A stretch of 64,000 bases of DNA, taken from JACKII01 sp963807085 (lineage in GTDB: Bacteria > Pseudomonadota > Alphaproteobacteria > Bin95). Location: NCBI GenBank assembly GCA_963807085.1, contig CAWEBB010000012.1, positions 186,001 through 250,000 on the forward strand, read 5' to 3'. The translations under genes were made by a program, and so were the position numbers. A model generated the notes under the pieces. That model was not told the DNA's origin. It saw nothing but the letters and a program-made list of their open reading frames with translations, and made no database searches. Below, in pieces: positions 17,650 through 26,758 of the stretch (position 1 is its first letter; each line of letters opens with the position of its first letter).

Positions 17650-18402
17650 ATGCCCTTCCGCATACGAGGCCGGCGCGCCGCAGCGCCGCGCGCGAGCACG
17701 CCGGAGGGGACTGTCGTCTATGCAATCGGCGACATTCACGGGTATCTTGACCTGTTGCGGCGGGTTGAGGCCCAGATCCGGGAAGACATGATCGCGCGCC
17801 CGGCCCGCCGGCACGTGATCGTCTATCTGGGTGACTACGTTGACCGCGGGCCGGCTTCCTGCGGAGTGGTCGAGCATTTGCTGCGATCCCCGTTGGCCGG
17901 CGGCGAGCCGGTGCATCTTTTGGGCAATCATGAGCAATGGCTTTTGCGGTTTCTGGAAGATCCCAGCGCCGGACCGTCCTGGCTGCGCAATGGCGGTCGG
18001 GAGACCTTGGCCAGCTATGGTGTCTCGGCGCCCTATCAAGTGGATGCGGCCGCAATGGCGGAGGTTCAACGCGCCTTTGCCGAAGCGCTCCCCACCTCCC
18101 ATCGCAGGTTCCTGGAGGACATGCCGCTCTGTCACCGGGAGGGGGATTATTTCTTTGCCCATGCGGGCGTTCGTCCCGGTGTTTCGCTTGACGAGCAGTC
18201 ACCGCAGGATCTGGTCTGGATCCGCGAGGAATTTCTGTATTCGAGGGCCGATTTTGGCGCGGTAATCGTGCACGGCCACACGCCGGGTCCAACGCCGGAA
18301 GAGCATCCGAATCGCATCGGCATCGACACCGGCGCCTTTATGAGCGGCATTCTCACCGGCCTGGTTCTGGATGGCGAGAAGCGGTCATTCTTTTATTCTT
18401 AG
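17650..18402 (+). CDS. Metallophosphoesterase, serine/threonine protein phosphatase-like
   Basis: A 250-residue calcineurin-like phosphoesterase. The metal-binding motifs appear in order: GDIHG (about 26-30), GDYVDRG (about 60-66), GNHEQW (about 93-98), HAGVRPG (about 171-177) and HGHTP (about 208-212), matching bacterial PPP-type phosphatases such as PrpA/ApaH relatives. Protein substrates, Ap4A or other phosphate esters are all possible. The start was set at ATG of MPFRIRGRR, 31 bases after regA; it is probably in the same transcript. It meets the lipase gene tail to tail with a 10-base gap. Confidence 0.85.
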   Translation: MPFRIRGRRAAAPRASTPEGTVVYAIGDIHGYLDLLRRVEAQIREDMIARPARRHVIVYLGDYVDRGPASCGVVEHLLRSPLAGGEPVHLLGNHEQWLLRFLEDPSAGPSWLRNGGRETLASYGVSAPYQVDAAAMAEVQRAFAEALPTSHRRFLEDMPLCHREGDYFFAHAGVRPGVSLDEQSPQDLVWIREEFLYSRADFGAVIVHGHTPGPTPEEHPNRIGIDTGAFMSGILTGLVLDGEKRSFFYS

Positions 18403-18412
18403 GTCTTGCTGA

Positions 18413-19453
18413 TTACCTGGCACGCGACCCCACCGATTCTGCCGCGAACTCAGGACGGCTCGGCTGATGCTGGAGGCGTTGCCGCCAATCCTTGTCAGCG
18501 CTCGACGGCAAAGGCGCCGACGGCCAATCAAGCCAGTGGATAATGTCGGCCACAACGGCATCGCCCTTCCCGCTGCGCAGCAGCAGGTGATAGCCGTTGT
18601 CGTAGATGCCAACCTTTAATCCTCTATTGGCGAAGCGGGCGATAATGGCCGCGGTCGGGTCTCGCGGGATGACGTCGTCCTTCAACCCATACAGGTAGAG
18701 GGTCGGCAGCGTGATCTCACCGGCGACCGCGGCGGCCCGGTCCATCAGGTTGGTGAGGCCCCATATTTGGTCGACCCGAACGGCGTGCAGAACCTTTGGG
18801 TCGCGAGACAGTTGCCGCAGCACGCTCGAATCGTCGGTCGGGGTCACGCGAATGCCTTGTCCAGTGAGCGGATACCAGGGCACCGTGTGTGCGCTTGCAC
18901 GCAATAGCCTGCGATGCGTTTCCGGCAGGAACTCCCGGCTCCAGATCGCCGGCGCGATCAGGATCAGCCCCTCGGCCTGCATCTCTGGGTAGCGGGCGGC
19001 GGCAGTCATGGCGACCGCGCCGCCCATGCTGTGCCCCAACAGATAGACAGGGGCGCCGGGATAGCGGCGCGCCAGGGCATCGACCGCGCCCGCCGCGTCC
19101 CGCGCCAGCCGGTCCGCGCCATGCCAATAGCCGCGATTGGGCGCGACGCCGAAGCCGCGCTGGTCGTAGGCGAAAGTGGCGATGCCGTGTTTGGCGAAGG
19201 CTTGCGCGGCCTTGTCGAATGCGTTGCCATAATCACCAAAGCCATGCAGAGCGAGGATCACCGCATCGGGCTGTTTCGGTCCCCATTCGAGGTGCGGCAG
19301 CAACAGGCCGTCATCCGTGCGGAAGCCTTGCAGGGTAAAGGCGGGTTTTGCTTGTTGCTGCCCTTCTGGCACAACATAGGGCGAACACGCCGCGGCCAGG
19401 AGACATAGCGCAAACCATAGCGCTCCGTCGCGCGCTGCGATAAACCAAGGCAC
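18413..19453 (-). CDS. Alpha/beta hydrolase lipoprotein, monoacylglycerol lipase-like
   Basis: A hydrolase of about 346 residues of the Hydrolase_4 (lysophospholipase/monoacylglycerol lipase) group: HGFGDYGNAF oxyanion region, nucleophile in LGHSMGGAVAM, acid in LYGLKDDVIP and histidine in IYDNGYHLLL. The GTG at 19453 was chosen because it gives a compact lipoprotein signal (FALCLLAAAC) with the lipobox cysteine about residue 22 and AAAGG upstream. A longer frame to 19573 would overlap the divergent zinc-finger gene, which makes it unlikely. It probably sits in the inner or outer membrane and splits acyl esters; the substrate is unknown. Confidence 0.8.
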   Translation of the reverse strand: MPWFIAARDGALWFALCLLAAACSPYVVPEGQQQAKPAFTLQGFRTDDGLLLPHLEWGPKQPDAVILALHGFGDYGNAFDKAAQAFAKHGIATFAYDQRGFGVAPNRGYWHGADRLARDAAGAVDALARRYPGAPVYLLGHSMGGAVAMTAAARYPEMQAEGLILIAPAIWSREFLPETHRRLLRASAHTVPWYPLTGQGIRVTPTDDSSVLRQLSRDPKVLHAVRVDQIWGLTNLMDRAAAVAGEITLPTLYLYGLKDDVIPRDPTAAIIARFANRGLKVGIYDNGYHLLLRSGKGDAVVADIIHWLDWPSAPLPSSADKDWRQRLQHQPSRPEFAAESVGSRAR

Positions 19454-19514
19454 CTGCTGTTTTCGCCTTTGACCCGTTTGCCCCACCGTTAGACCTGATA
19501 AGGATTGGCTTTCC

Positions 19515-19697
19515 ATGGAACCCATCGAAACACTCGAAGTAACTGAAACGACGGTGGCGTGCGACGGCGGCAACGGTCCGCTGGGCCATCCCCGCGTGTT
19601 TTTGCACCTGGTGCGCGGCTTTACTGACGAAATCGACTGCCCCTATTGCGGCCGACGCTTCGTGCTGAAAAAGGACGCAGCGGCGGAACACCAATAG
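19515..19697 (+). CDS. Zinc-finger (CHCC) protein, NDUFS6-like
   Basis: A 60-residue protein of the zf-CHCC family. The metal ligands are C16, a histidine in the GHPRVFLHL stretch, and the C-P-Y-C pair followed by GRRFVL. The family is homologous to the NDUFS6/13-kDa subunit of mitochondrial complex I and is a single small gene in most Alphaproteobacteria. It stands between the divergent lipase and polA, 33 bases before polA, so it may be co-transcribed with polA. Confidence 0.9.
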   Translation: MEPIETLEVTETTVACDGGNGPLGHPRVFLHLVRGFTDEIDCPYCGRRFVLKKDAAAEHQ

Positions 19698-19730
19698 AGG
19701 CGGCGGCACCAGCAAGCAAAGGATTGATCG

Positions 19731-22472
19731 ATGCAGCATGTGTTTCTGGTGGATGGCTCCGGCTTCATCTTCCGCGCCTTTCACGCCCTGCCGCCGATGA
19801 CGCGCCCGGACGGCACGCCGGTCAATGCCGTCTATGGTTTCTGCACCATGCTGATGCGGCTGTTGGAGGACACGGACGCCGACCGGATCGCCGTGATCTT
19901 CGACACCAGCCGCAAGACCTTTCGCAGCGACATCTACCCCGACTACAAGGCGCAACGCCCGCCGCCGCCGGAAGACCTGGTGCCCCAGTTCCCGTTGATC
20001 CGGGATGCGGTGCGCGCCTTCAACGTGGCGTGCATCGAGCTCGACGGCTATGAGGCCGACGATCTGATCGCCACCTATGCGAAACAGGCTTCCGCTTTGG
20101 GCGCGGAAGTAACCATCGTTTCCTCCGACAAGGATCTGATGCAACTGGTGGACGACAACATCTCGATGCTCGATCCGATCAAGCTGCAAAAGATCGACCG
20201 CGAAGGGGTGGAAGCAAAATTCGGCGTGCCGCCGGACAAGGTGGTGGACGTGCAGGCGCTGGCGGGCGACCCGAGCGACAACGTGCCGGGCGTGCCGGGT
20301 ATCGGCGTCAAAACGGCAGCGCAGTTGATCCTGGAATATGGCGACCTCGAATCCCTGTTGGCGCAGGCAGACGGCATCAAGCAGAAAAAGCGCCGGGAAA
20401 ACCTGCTCGAATTCGCCGAGCAGGCCCGCGTCTCCCAGCAACTGGTGCGTCTGGCCCAGGACGCGCCGGTGCCGGAGCCGCTCGACAGCTTTGAGGTAAA
20501 ACAGCCGGACGCCGACACCTTGTTGGGTTTTCTGGAGGCGCAGGCGTTCAAATCCCTGACCGCCAGGGTCGAGGCGAACCTGGCCGCCGATGGCAATATC
20601 CGCACCACGAAGGCCGACGTGGCGCCGGCGGAAACCGACTACGTTTTAGTGACGACGCGCGCCGCCCTCGAGGAATGGGTGGCCGAGGCGGTCGAGGCGG
20701 GGGTCCTAGCCATCGACACGGAGACCACGTCGCTGAACGCGCACCGGGCGGAACTGGTGGGAATCTCCCTTTCGACGGCGGAGGGGCGGGCCTGCTATAT
20801 CCCGATCGCCCATCGGAACGACGTCGCTGGTGAGCTTTCACTGGGCGACAGCGGCGATGCGGTGCCAAACCTGCCGTTGCAGGAGGCGGTAGATGGGCTG
20901 CGGGACGTGCTGCTGGACCCTTCCGTGCTGAAGGTCGGGCAAAACATAAAATACGACATGGAGGTTTTGGCCCGGCACGGCCTGAAGATTGCGCCTGTCG
21001 ACGACACCATGGTGCTGTCCTACGTGCTCGATGGCGGCCAGCATGGCCACGGCATGGATGAACTGGCGGACCTGTTCCTTGGCCATAAAACCATCCTATA
21101 CGAAGATGTGGCGGGGAAGGGGAAGGACGCCGTCACCTTCGACCGGGTGCCGCTGGACAAGGCGCTGGATTATGCCGCCGAGGACGCGGACATCACGCTC
21201 AGGCTGTGGCAAAAGCTGAAACCGCGGCTGGCCCAAGAGCACATGGTCAGCGTCTACGAGGACTTCGACCGGCCGCTGGTGTCCGTGCTGGCAGAGATGG
21301 AATTGTCGGGGGTTCTGGTCGATGCCGACCAGCTGCGCGGCCTCTCCCGCGATTTCGCCCAGCGCCTGGCAGGGCTTGAAGCGGAGATCCACGATCTTGC
21401 CGGTCGCAAATTTACCATCGGCTCGCCGAAGCAGTTGGGTGAGATCCTGTTCGCCGAGATGAGTCTGGCGGGTGGCAAGAAAACCGGCAAGTCTGGTGCC
21501 TGGGCGACCGGCGCCGATGTGCTGGAGGACTTGGCGGCGCAGGGGCATGACCTGCCGGCACGCGTCCTGGATTGGCGGCAACTGTCGAAGCTGAAATCGA
21601 CCTATACCGATGCCCTGGTGGGGGAAATCAACCCAGAGACCGGCCGTATCCATACCTCGCTGGCGCAGACGGTGGTGAATACGGGCCGGCTCAGTTCCAG
21701 CGACCCGAACCTGCAAAATATTCCGGTGCGCACGGAAGAGGGGCGGAAAATCCGCGAGGCGTTTATCGCCGCGCCGGGCACCGTGCTGATGAGCGCCGAC
21801 TACAGCCAGATCGAATTGCGCCTGCTGGCCCATGTCGGCCAGATCGAGTCGCTGCGGCAAGCCTTTCTGGAAGGGCTCGACATTCATGCCGTGACGGCGT
21901 CCGAAGTGTTCGGCATTCCGCTGGAAGGCATGGACCCGATGGAGCGGCGCAAGGCCAAGGCGATCAATTTCGGCATCATCTACGGCATTTCGGCGTTCGG
22001 CCTGGCCCGCAACATCCGCGTGCCCCAGGGTGTGGCGAAGGCGTTTATCGACGCCTATTTCGAGCGCTATCCCGGCATCAAGGATTACATGAACAAGGCC
22101 AAGTCCTTCGCGGGCGAACATGGCTATGTCACCACCATTTTCGGCCGCAAATGCCATACGCCAGGCATCAAGGACAAGAATGGCGCCCGCCGCGCCTTTC
22201 AGGAGCGGGTGGCGATCAACGCGCCGTTGCAGGGCTCTGCCGCCGATATCATCAAGCGCGCCATGATCCGCCTGCCGGACGCGCTCGGCGAGGCCGGTCT
22301 GGGTGCGCGCATGCTGTTGCAGGTGCATGACGAATTGCTGTTCGAAGTGCCAAAGGAAGAGGCCGAGCAGACAAAGCAAGTCGTCGCCGACACCATGCAG
22401 GGCGCGGCCGAACTCGCGGTGCCGCTGGTGGTCGAAACCGGGACGGCGCAGAACTGGGCCGCCGCACACTGA
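19731..22472 (+). CDS. polA: DNA polymerase I
   Basis: A 913-residue intact polymerase for Okazaki fragment maturation and repair. Domain order: 5'-3' exonuclease (about 1-290: VDGSGFIFRAFHALP, DGYEADDLIATYA, GDPSDNVPGVPGIG), 3'-5' proofreading exonuclease with DTETTSL (about 329) and the NIKYDMEVLARHG block, and family A polymerase with motif A SADYSQIELRLLAH (about 688), motif B RRKAKAINFGIIYG and motif C QVHDELLFE (about 864). The proofreading carboxylates appear present, which is normal for alphaproteobacterial PolA but not all bacteria. Unlike many neighbours it has no frameshift. Confidence 0.97.
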   Translation: MQHVFLVDGSGFIFRAFHALPPMTRPDGTPVNAVYGFCTMLMRLLEDTDADRIAVIFDTSRKTFRSDIYPDYKAQRPPPPEDLVPQFPLIRDAVRAFNVACIELDGYEADDLIATYAKQASALGAEVTIVSSDKDLMQLVDDNISMLDPIKLQKIDREGVEAKFGVPPDKVVDVQALAGDPSDNVPGVPGIGVKTAAQLILEYGDLESLLAQADGIKQKKRRENLLEFAEQARVSQQLVRLAQDAPVPEPLDSFEVKQPDADTLLGFLEAQAFKSLTARVEANLAADGNIRTTKADVAPAETDYVLVTTRAALEEWVAEAVEAGVLAIDTETTSLNAHRAELVGISLSTAEGRACYIPIAHRNDVAGELSLGDSGDAVPNLPLQEAVDGLRDVLLDPSVLKVGQNIKYDMEVLARHGLKIAPVDDTMVLSYVLDGGQHGHGMDELADLFLGHKTILYEDVAGKGKDAVTFDRVPLDKALDYAAEDADITLRLWQKLKPRLAQEHMVSVYEDFDRPLVSVLAEMELSGVLVDADQLRGLSRDFAQRLAGLEAEIHDLAGRKFTIGSPKQLGEILFAEMSLAGGKKTGKSGAWATGADVLEDLAAQGHDLPARVLDWRQLSKLKSTYTDALVGEINPETGRIHTSLAQTVVNTGRLSSSDPNLQNIPVRTEEGRKIREAFIAAPGTVLMSADYSQIELRLLAHVGQIESLRQAFLEGLDIHAVTASEVFGIPLEGMDPMERRKAKAINFGIIYGISAFGLARNIRVPQGVAKAFIDAYFERYPGIKDYMNKAKSFAGEHGYVTTIFGRKCHTPGIKDKNGARRAFQERVAINAPLQGSAADIIKRAMIRLPDALGEAGLGARMLLQVHDELLFEVPKEEAEQTKQVVADTMQGAAELAVPLVVETGTAQNWAAAH

Positions 22473-22574
22473 TGCGCGCCACCAACAAGGCGCCTTTGCA
22501 AGCGAGCTTGCACTCCGCCGCGCGTTTCGATCTATATGCGAGCAGAATTTATGGATTTAAAAGGCTCATCACTA

Positions 22575-24878
22575 ATGTCCGCACCATTGAAAGTGGTTCC
22601 CCATGCCTCCCATTGGGGCGCGTTTCATGCCGTGGTCCGCGGCGATCGCCTGATCGAGGCGCGCCCGCCGGCGAACGACCCCAACCCCTCGCCGATGCTG
22701 GCGGCGATCCCGGACATGGTGCATGGGGAGGCGCGCATTCCGCAGCCGATGGTGCGCGAGGGCTGGCTGAAGCACCGCGACCGCAACCGCGGCGGCGACC
22801 GCTTCCTTGAGGTCGGCTGGGACCAGGCGCTGGATCTGGTCGCCGAGGAGTTGAAGCGGGTCAAGGCCGAGCACGGCAACGCCTCGATCTTTGCCGGCTC
22901 CTATGGCTGGTCCAGCGCCGGGCAGTTTCACCATGCGAAGAGCCAGTTGCAGCGCTTCATGAACCTTTATGGCGGCTGCACCTGGCAGATGCACAATTAC
23001 AGCTATGCCGCCGCACTGGCCCTGTTGCCGCATGTCCTTGGCAATGCCGCCGCCAGTGAGGGGCCGGTCACCAGCTATGACAGCATCGCGGCCAACACCA
23101 AGACCATGCTCTGCTTCGGTGGCCTGTCAATGAAGAACACCCAGCTCGACAGCGGCGGCACTGCCCGCCACCACGTCGCCGGCTGGCTGAAGACCTGCGC
23201 CGAGAACGGCGTGAAGTTTGTCGTCGTCAGCCCCGTGCGTGATGACGTGCCGCCGTTCCTGGACAGCATGGGCGCAGTCGAGTGGATCCCGATCCGCCCG
23301 AACACCGACACCGCCATGATGCTGGCGCTGGCCTTTTGCATCGTGGAGAAGGGCCGGCAAGACGAGGCCTTTCTCGCCAAGTATTGCGTCGGCTGGGAGA
23401 AGTTTCGCCCCTACCTGACCGGTGAGGCGGACGGCACGCCGAAAACCCCGGCCTGGGCAGAGGCCATCACCGGCGTGCCGGCCGCGCGTATCGAAGCGCT
23501 GGCCGACCAACTGGTCGCCGACCGCTCCATGCTATCGGCGGCGTGGTCGTTGCAGAGGGCTGACCATGGCGAGCAGCCCTATTGGGCACTGATCGCGCTC
23601 GCGGCCGCCATCGGCCAGATCGGCCTGCCGGGTGGCGGCTTCGGCTTCGGCTATGCCAGCGTCGGCGCGCACGGCGTGCCGGGAGGCGGTATTCCCTGGC
23701 CGGCGCTGCCGAAAGGTCCCAAGGGGATCAACAGCTTCATTCCGGTGGCGCGGATCTCTGACCTCCTGCTGAACCCGGGCGAGGAATACGATTTTGACGG
23801 CCAGCGCCGGACCTATCCCGACACGCGGTTGGTCTATTGGTGCGGCGGCAACCCGTTCCACCATCACCAGGACCTGAACCGGCTCGCCAAGGCCTTTCGG
23901 CAGCCGGAATGCGTTGTGGTGCACGAACCGTTCTGGACCGCGACGGCCCGCCACGCCGATATCGTGCTGCCGGCGACAACCACGCTGGAGCGCAACGATA
24001 TTGGCGTCGGCAAGCGCGACTCGGTCTGGAGCGCGATGCACCAGGCGATCCCGCCGGTGGCGCAAGCGCGCAACGACCATGACATTTTCCGTGGCGTCGC
24101 CGAGCGGGTGGGCCTCGGCGACGCGTTCGGCGAGGGCCGGGATGAAATGGCCTGGCTGCGCCACCTTTACGAGGCGTCGCGCGAACGGGCGGTCAGCTTT
24201 GGCGCGGACCTGCCGGACTTCGACACGTTTTGGGAGGCGGGGGAATTGGAGCTGCCGCCGCCGGCCGAGCCGCACATCCTGCTGGGTCGCTTTCGCGACG
24301 ATCCGGAAAAGGCAAAGCTGCTGACACCATCCGGCAAGATCGAAATCTATTCCGAGAAGATCGCGGGGTTCGGCTATGATGACTGCCCCGGCCACCCCGT
24401 GTGGCTGGAGCCGAAGGAATGGCTGGGCAATATCGGTCAGGCGAAGCGGCACCCGCTGCACATGATCTCTAACCAGCCGCGCACCCGCCTGCACGGGCAG
24501 AACGATGCGGGCGGCCCCAGCCGTGCCAGCAAGATCAAGGGACGCGAGCCGGTTTGGCTGCACCCGGACGATGCCGCGGCGCGCGAGATCCAAGACGGGG
24601 AAATCGTCCGCATCTTCAACGACCGTGGCGCCGTGCTGGCCGGGGCCGTCGTTACCGACCGGGTGACGCCGGGCGTAATCCAGCTTTCGACCGGCGCGTG
24701 GTATGATCCGACGGAGCCGGGCGGCCTGGACAAGCACGGCAACCCGAACGTGCTGACCCGCGACGAGGGCACCTCGAAGCTGGGGCAGGGGCCGTCCAGC
24801 CACTCCGCCCTGGTTCAGGTGGAACGCTATTTCGGCAACTTGCCACCGATCACGGCGTGGGGACCACCCGGCGCGTAA
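22575..24878 (+). CDS. Molybdopterin-dependent oxidoreductase, BisC/TorA type
   Basis: A protein of about 767 residues of the DMSO reductase family that binds bis-MGD. No twin-arginine signal is present, which argues for a cytoplasmic enzyme like biotin sulfoxide reductase (BisC) rather than periplasmic TorA/DmsA. Family segments include IFAGSYGWSSAGQFHHAK, the NYSYAAA region holding the probable Mo-ligand serine, MLCFGGLSMKNTQ, GLPGGGFGFGYASVG, an H-E-P-F-W-T-A-T-A-R-H-A-D-I-V-L-P block and LHMISNQPRTRLHGQND near the C-terminus. No Fe-S cysteine motif is seen at the N-terminus, as expected for this subgroup. Start at MSAPLKV with AAAAGG upstream; an ATG at 22551 is possible. No dedicated chaperone or cytochrome is adjacent. 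Confidence 0.85.
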   Translation: MSAPLKVVPHASHWGAFHAVVRGDRLIEARPPANDPNPSPMLAAIPDMVHGEARIPQPMVREGWLKHRDRNRGGDRFLEVGWDQALDLVAEELKRVKAEHGNASIFAGSYGWSSAGQFHHAKSQLQRFMNLYGGCTWQMHNYSYAAALALLPHVLGNAAASEGPVTSYDSIAANTKTMLCFGGLSMKNTQLDSGGTARHHVAGWLKTCAENGVKFVVVSPVRDDVPPFLDSMGAVEWIPIRPNTDTAMMLALAFCIVEKGRQDEAFLAKYCVGWEKFRPYLTGEADGTPKTPAWAEAITGVPAARIEALADQLVADRSMLSAAWSLQRADHGEQPYWALIALAAAIGQIGLPGGGFGFGYASVGAHGVPGGGIPWPALPKGPKGINSFIPVARISDLLLNPGEEYDFDGQRRTYPDTRLVYWCGGNPFHHHQDLNRLAKAFRQPECVVVHEPFWTATARHADIVLPATTTLERNDIGVGKRDSVWSAMHQAIPPVAQARNDHDIFRGVAERVGLGDAFGEGRDEMAWLRHLYEASRERAVSFGADLPDFDTFWEAGELELPPPAEPHILLGRFRDDPEKAKLLTPSGKIEIYSEKIAGFGYDDCPGHPVWLEPKEWLGNIGQAKRHPLHMISNQPRTRLHGQNDAGGPSRASKIKGREPVWLHPDDAAAREIQDGEIVRIFNDRGAVLAGAVVTDRVTPGVIQLSTGAWYDPTEPGGLDKHGNPNVLTRDEGTSKLGQGPSSHSALVQVERYFGNLPPITAWGPPGA

Positions 24879-24980
24879 GGTTTCGGCACGCGAGCTTTGA
24901 GCTTGCAATAGGTTGTCCATTCGGACCTGACCGAGGAGACTGGAGTTACCAAGCTTCAACCTTTTCCGGAGGCAAGGCCG

Positions 24981-25660
24981 AATGAACATCCACCAGAATG
25001 CTCGTCTGACGCCTCTCGGTCGAGAGCGCTTGGTCAACCTGATGCTGAGCGGGCAAAGCCCGGAGGCCGCCGCACGAGCCGCAGGGTTTGTCCGCGCACC
25101 GCGCGGAAATGGCTCGCGCATTGCAGACCTGGAGCCTGCCGAACCCGTGCTTCGATGAGCGCAAGACATCGGGCGAGATCATTTATATCGACATCAAGAA
25201 ACTTGGACGCTTCGAGCGCGCCGGCCACCGCATCACGGGCAACCGGCGGAGCCAATCGGCGTTCCGCGGCTGCCGCCAGAGCGGCTATGGCTGGGAGTTC
25301 GTCCGTGTCGCCATCGACGACCATTCCCGCCTGTCGTTTACCCAAATCCAGCCTGACGAGAAAGCGGTCAGCGCCGTGCAACACCTGGAAGCGGCCGTTG
25401 CCTGGTACCGGAGCCTCGGCATCGCCGTCTCCGGCATCATGACCGACGATGGCTCGCTTCATCCAAACTGTGCTCCGCGAATGGGTCTATGACAGGGCCT
25501 ACTAGACCTTCGACCAGCGCGCCGTTGACCTGCCGATCTGGATACACCTCTACAATTGGCATCGCCCGCCCGGCGGCATAAACTATCAAACACCCATCAA
25601 CCGAACTCGGTCTAAACCAGGACAACCTGTTGAGGCTCCACAACTATTGGTTGGACGCCA
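24981..25660 (+). pseudogene. IS481-family transposase remnant
   Basis: Pieces of one transposase occur in successive frames: the N-terminal HTH (MNIHQNARLTPLGRERLVNL, SPEAAARAAGF), the rve core (GEIIYIDIKKLGRFERAGHR, WEFVRVAIDDHSRLSFTQI, VSGIMTDDGS) and the C-terminal LREWVYDRAY...WIHLYNWHRP part. About 40 codons between the DDG motif and the FIQTVLREW motif are deleted, a TAG interrupts the C-terminal part, and several frames are needed. The catalytic DDE set is therefore incomplete and the element dead. No clear inverted repeats were found. Unlike the point indels in housekeeping genes, this is true decay. Confidence 0.8.
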
Positions 25661-25725
25661 ACGGATGGTACCCGTTTGTCGGCGGAATGAAATTGCGGAG
25701 TTTCTGAGATAGTGGGCTAGTCGGT

Positions 25726-25747
25726 CGAAACACTTGCGGTAGCAAGC
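25726..25747. repeat. 22-bp sequence shared with intergenic copy at 9852
   Basis: Second copy of the CGAAACACTTGCGGT-NN-CAAGC sequence, located about 65 bases after the IS481 remnant. Its presence here suggests it belongs to the flank or terminus of that element and that the copy at 9852 is a relic of another insertion. The rest of 25661-26070 is A/T-richer than its surroundings and holds no gene that I can support. Confidence 0.35.
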
Positions 25748-26070
25748 CTTTCGATCAAACCACCAGCTGGACTCTGCGCCGCTCGGTTGTTCTTGCCGGC
25801 TTCCCGCGGCGTGCGCGGTCGCTGTGCGGACCTTTTCTCCATCACACGATACGGCTCGCAATTTCCCGATCCCGCTCGATGGTATTCCACCAGACTGTTC
25901 AAATGGTCATAAAATGATTTTCATCATTCACGATTTTTTTGTTGCGGTCACAGCAAAATATTGCAAAACTCATAGTTGCAGGTAAAGAATACAATCATAT
26001 ACAGCCTGCGGATACTGGGTGATGCCAAACTCTCGTTTGGCGACTACTTGAAGGAAGGGTATACAGAGCG

Positions 26071-26280
26071 ATGCAAGTCACTATGCAATCATTTGAACAC
26101 GCTGCCGGTCGGGCAAACAGGTCCGGCTTCCGCAATTTGCTGAAGCGGTTTTTGGTCGGCAAAGCTAGGAAAAAGACCCCCTTGGTGGGCGCGACTCCGG
26201 AGCCGCCGGAGCTCACCATGGAAGGCTTCATGCTGGGTTACTTCGCGACGCTGGAGCCATCCAAGGTTAACCGTTCATAG
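26071..26280 (+). CDS. Hypothetical small basic protein
   Basis: A possible 69-residue product, basic in its first half (FRNLLKRFLVGKARKK) with a short C-terminal segment MEGFMLGYFATLEPS. GGAAGGG lies about 14 bases before the ATG, slightly far. No family is recognised. It stands alone between the IS481 remnant and a 480-base gap, so it may be a chance frame. Reported because it has a ribosome-site-like sequence and is not the shadow of another gene. Confidence 0.35.
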   Translation: MQVTMQSFEHAAGRANRSGFRNLLKRFLVGKARKKTPLVGATPEPPELTMEGFMLGYFATLEPSKVNRS

Positions 26281-26758
26281 GCGAGACGCCATTCCCCGTG
26301 AGCGGGGGACGCAGTGCATCATCATGTTTCCTCTGTGTCGGGCCGGGGAAACATGGCGGTGCGGTTCCCCACAAACATGCGCTCTCAATGGTTTCCGCCT
26401 CCGTGATTTGAGCGCGCGCAAGTAAGCCGGCCGCGACATAGGCACGAATGGCGTGCAGTGTGATCGTTGCGACCCCCCGGCCCCGGGGCCGGGGGAATTG
26501 TGACCGGCGGGCGGGTGTTAGCACGGGTTCTTCACGGAAGCGCAGGGCGGAGAGCAGGCGAGCCACATCAATTCAACTCCGTGTTACCGCGCGGAAGCCG
26601 AGCCACACCATCCGCCCTGTACAATAATCGGGTTTGGGTTCTGCGGCTCTTCGCGGACTGTTATGCTCCTGCGAATGGCGCCATGATAATCGACACCCTC
26701 CAGGCGTTCGGCCGATCCACCCGCGCGCTCCCGATAGTGTCAGGCAAATTCTGTTTCG
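26281..26758. other. Intergenic region before the MFS gene
   Basis: No gene supported. It contains a GC-rich perfect palindrome around 26474-26494 (CCCCCGGCC / GGCCGGGGG) that could form a hairpin on either strand, and no T-run. Open frames here on both strands lack start signals and family resemblance. Confidence 0.4.

Noticed and set aside
21096..22469. 457-codon minus-strand frame opposite polA
   Set aside because: Shadow of the polymerase domain in high-GC DNA.
23532..25169. 545-codon minus-strand frame opposite the molybdoenzyme gene
   Set aside because: Low-complexity Arg/Gly-rich translation with no family; shadow of a clear gene.
24981..25660. IS481 element as an active mobile element
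   Set aside because: Internal deletion, stop codon and several frame changes; no clear terminal inverted repeats.
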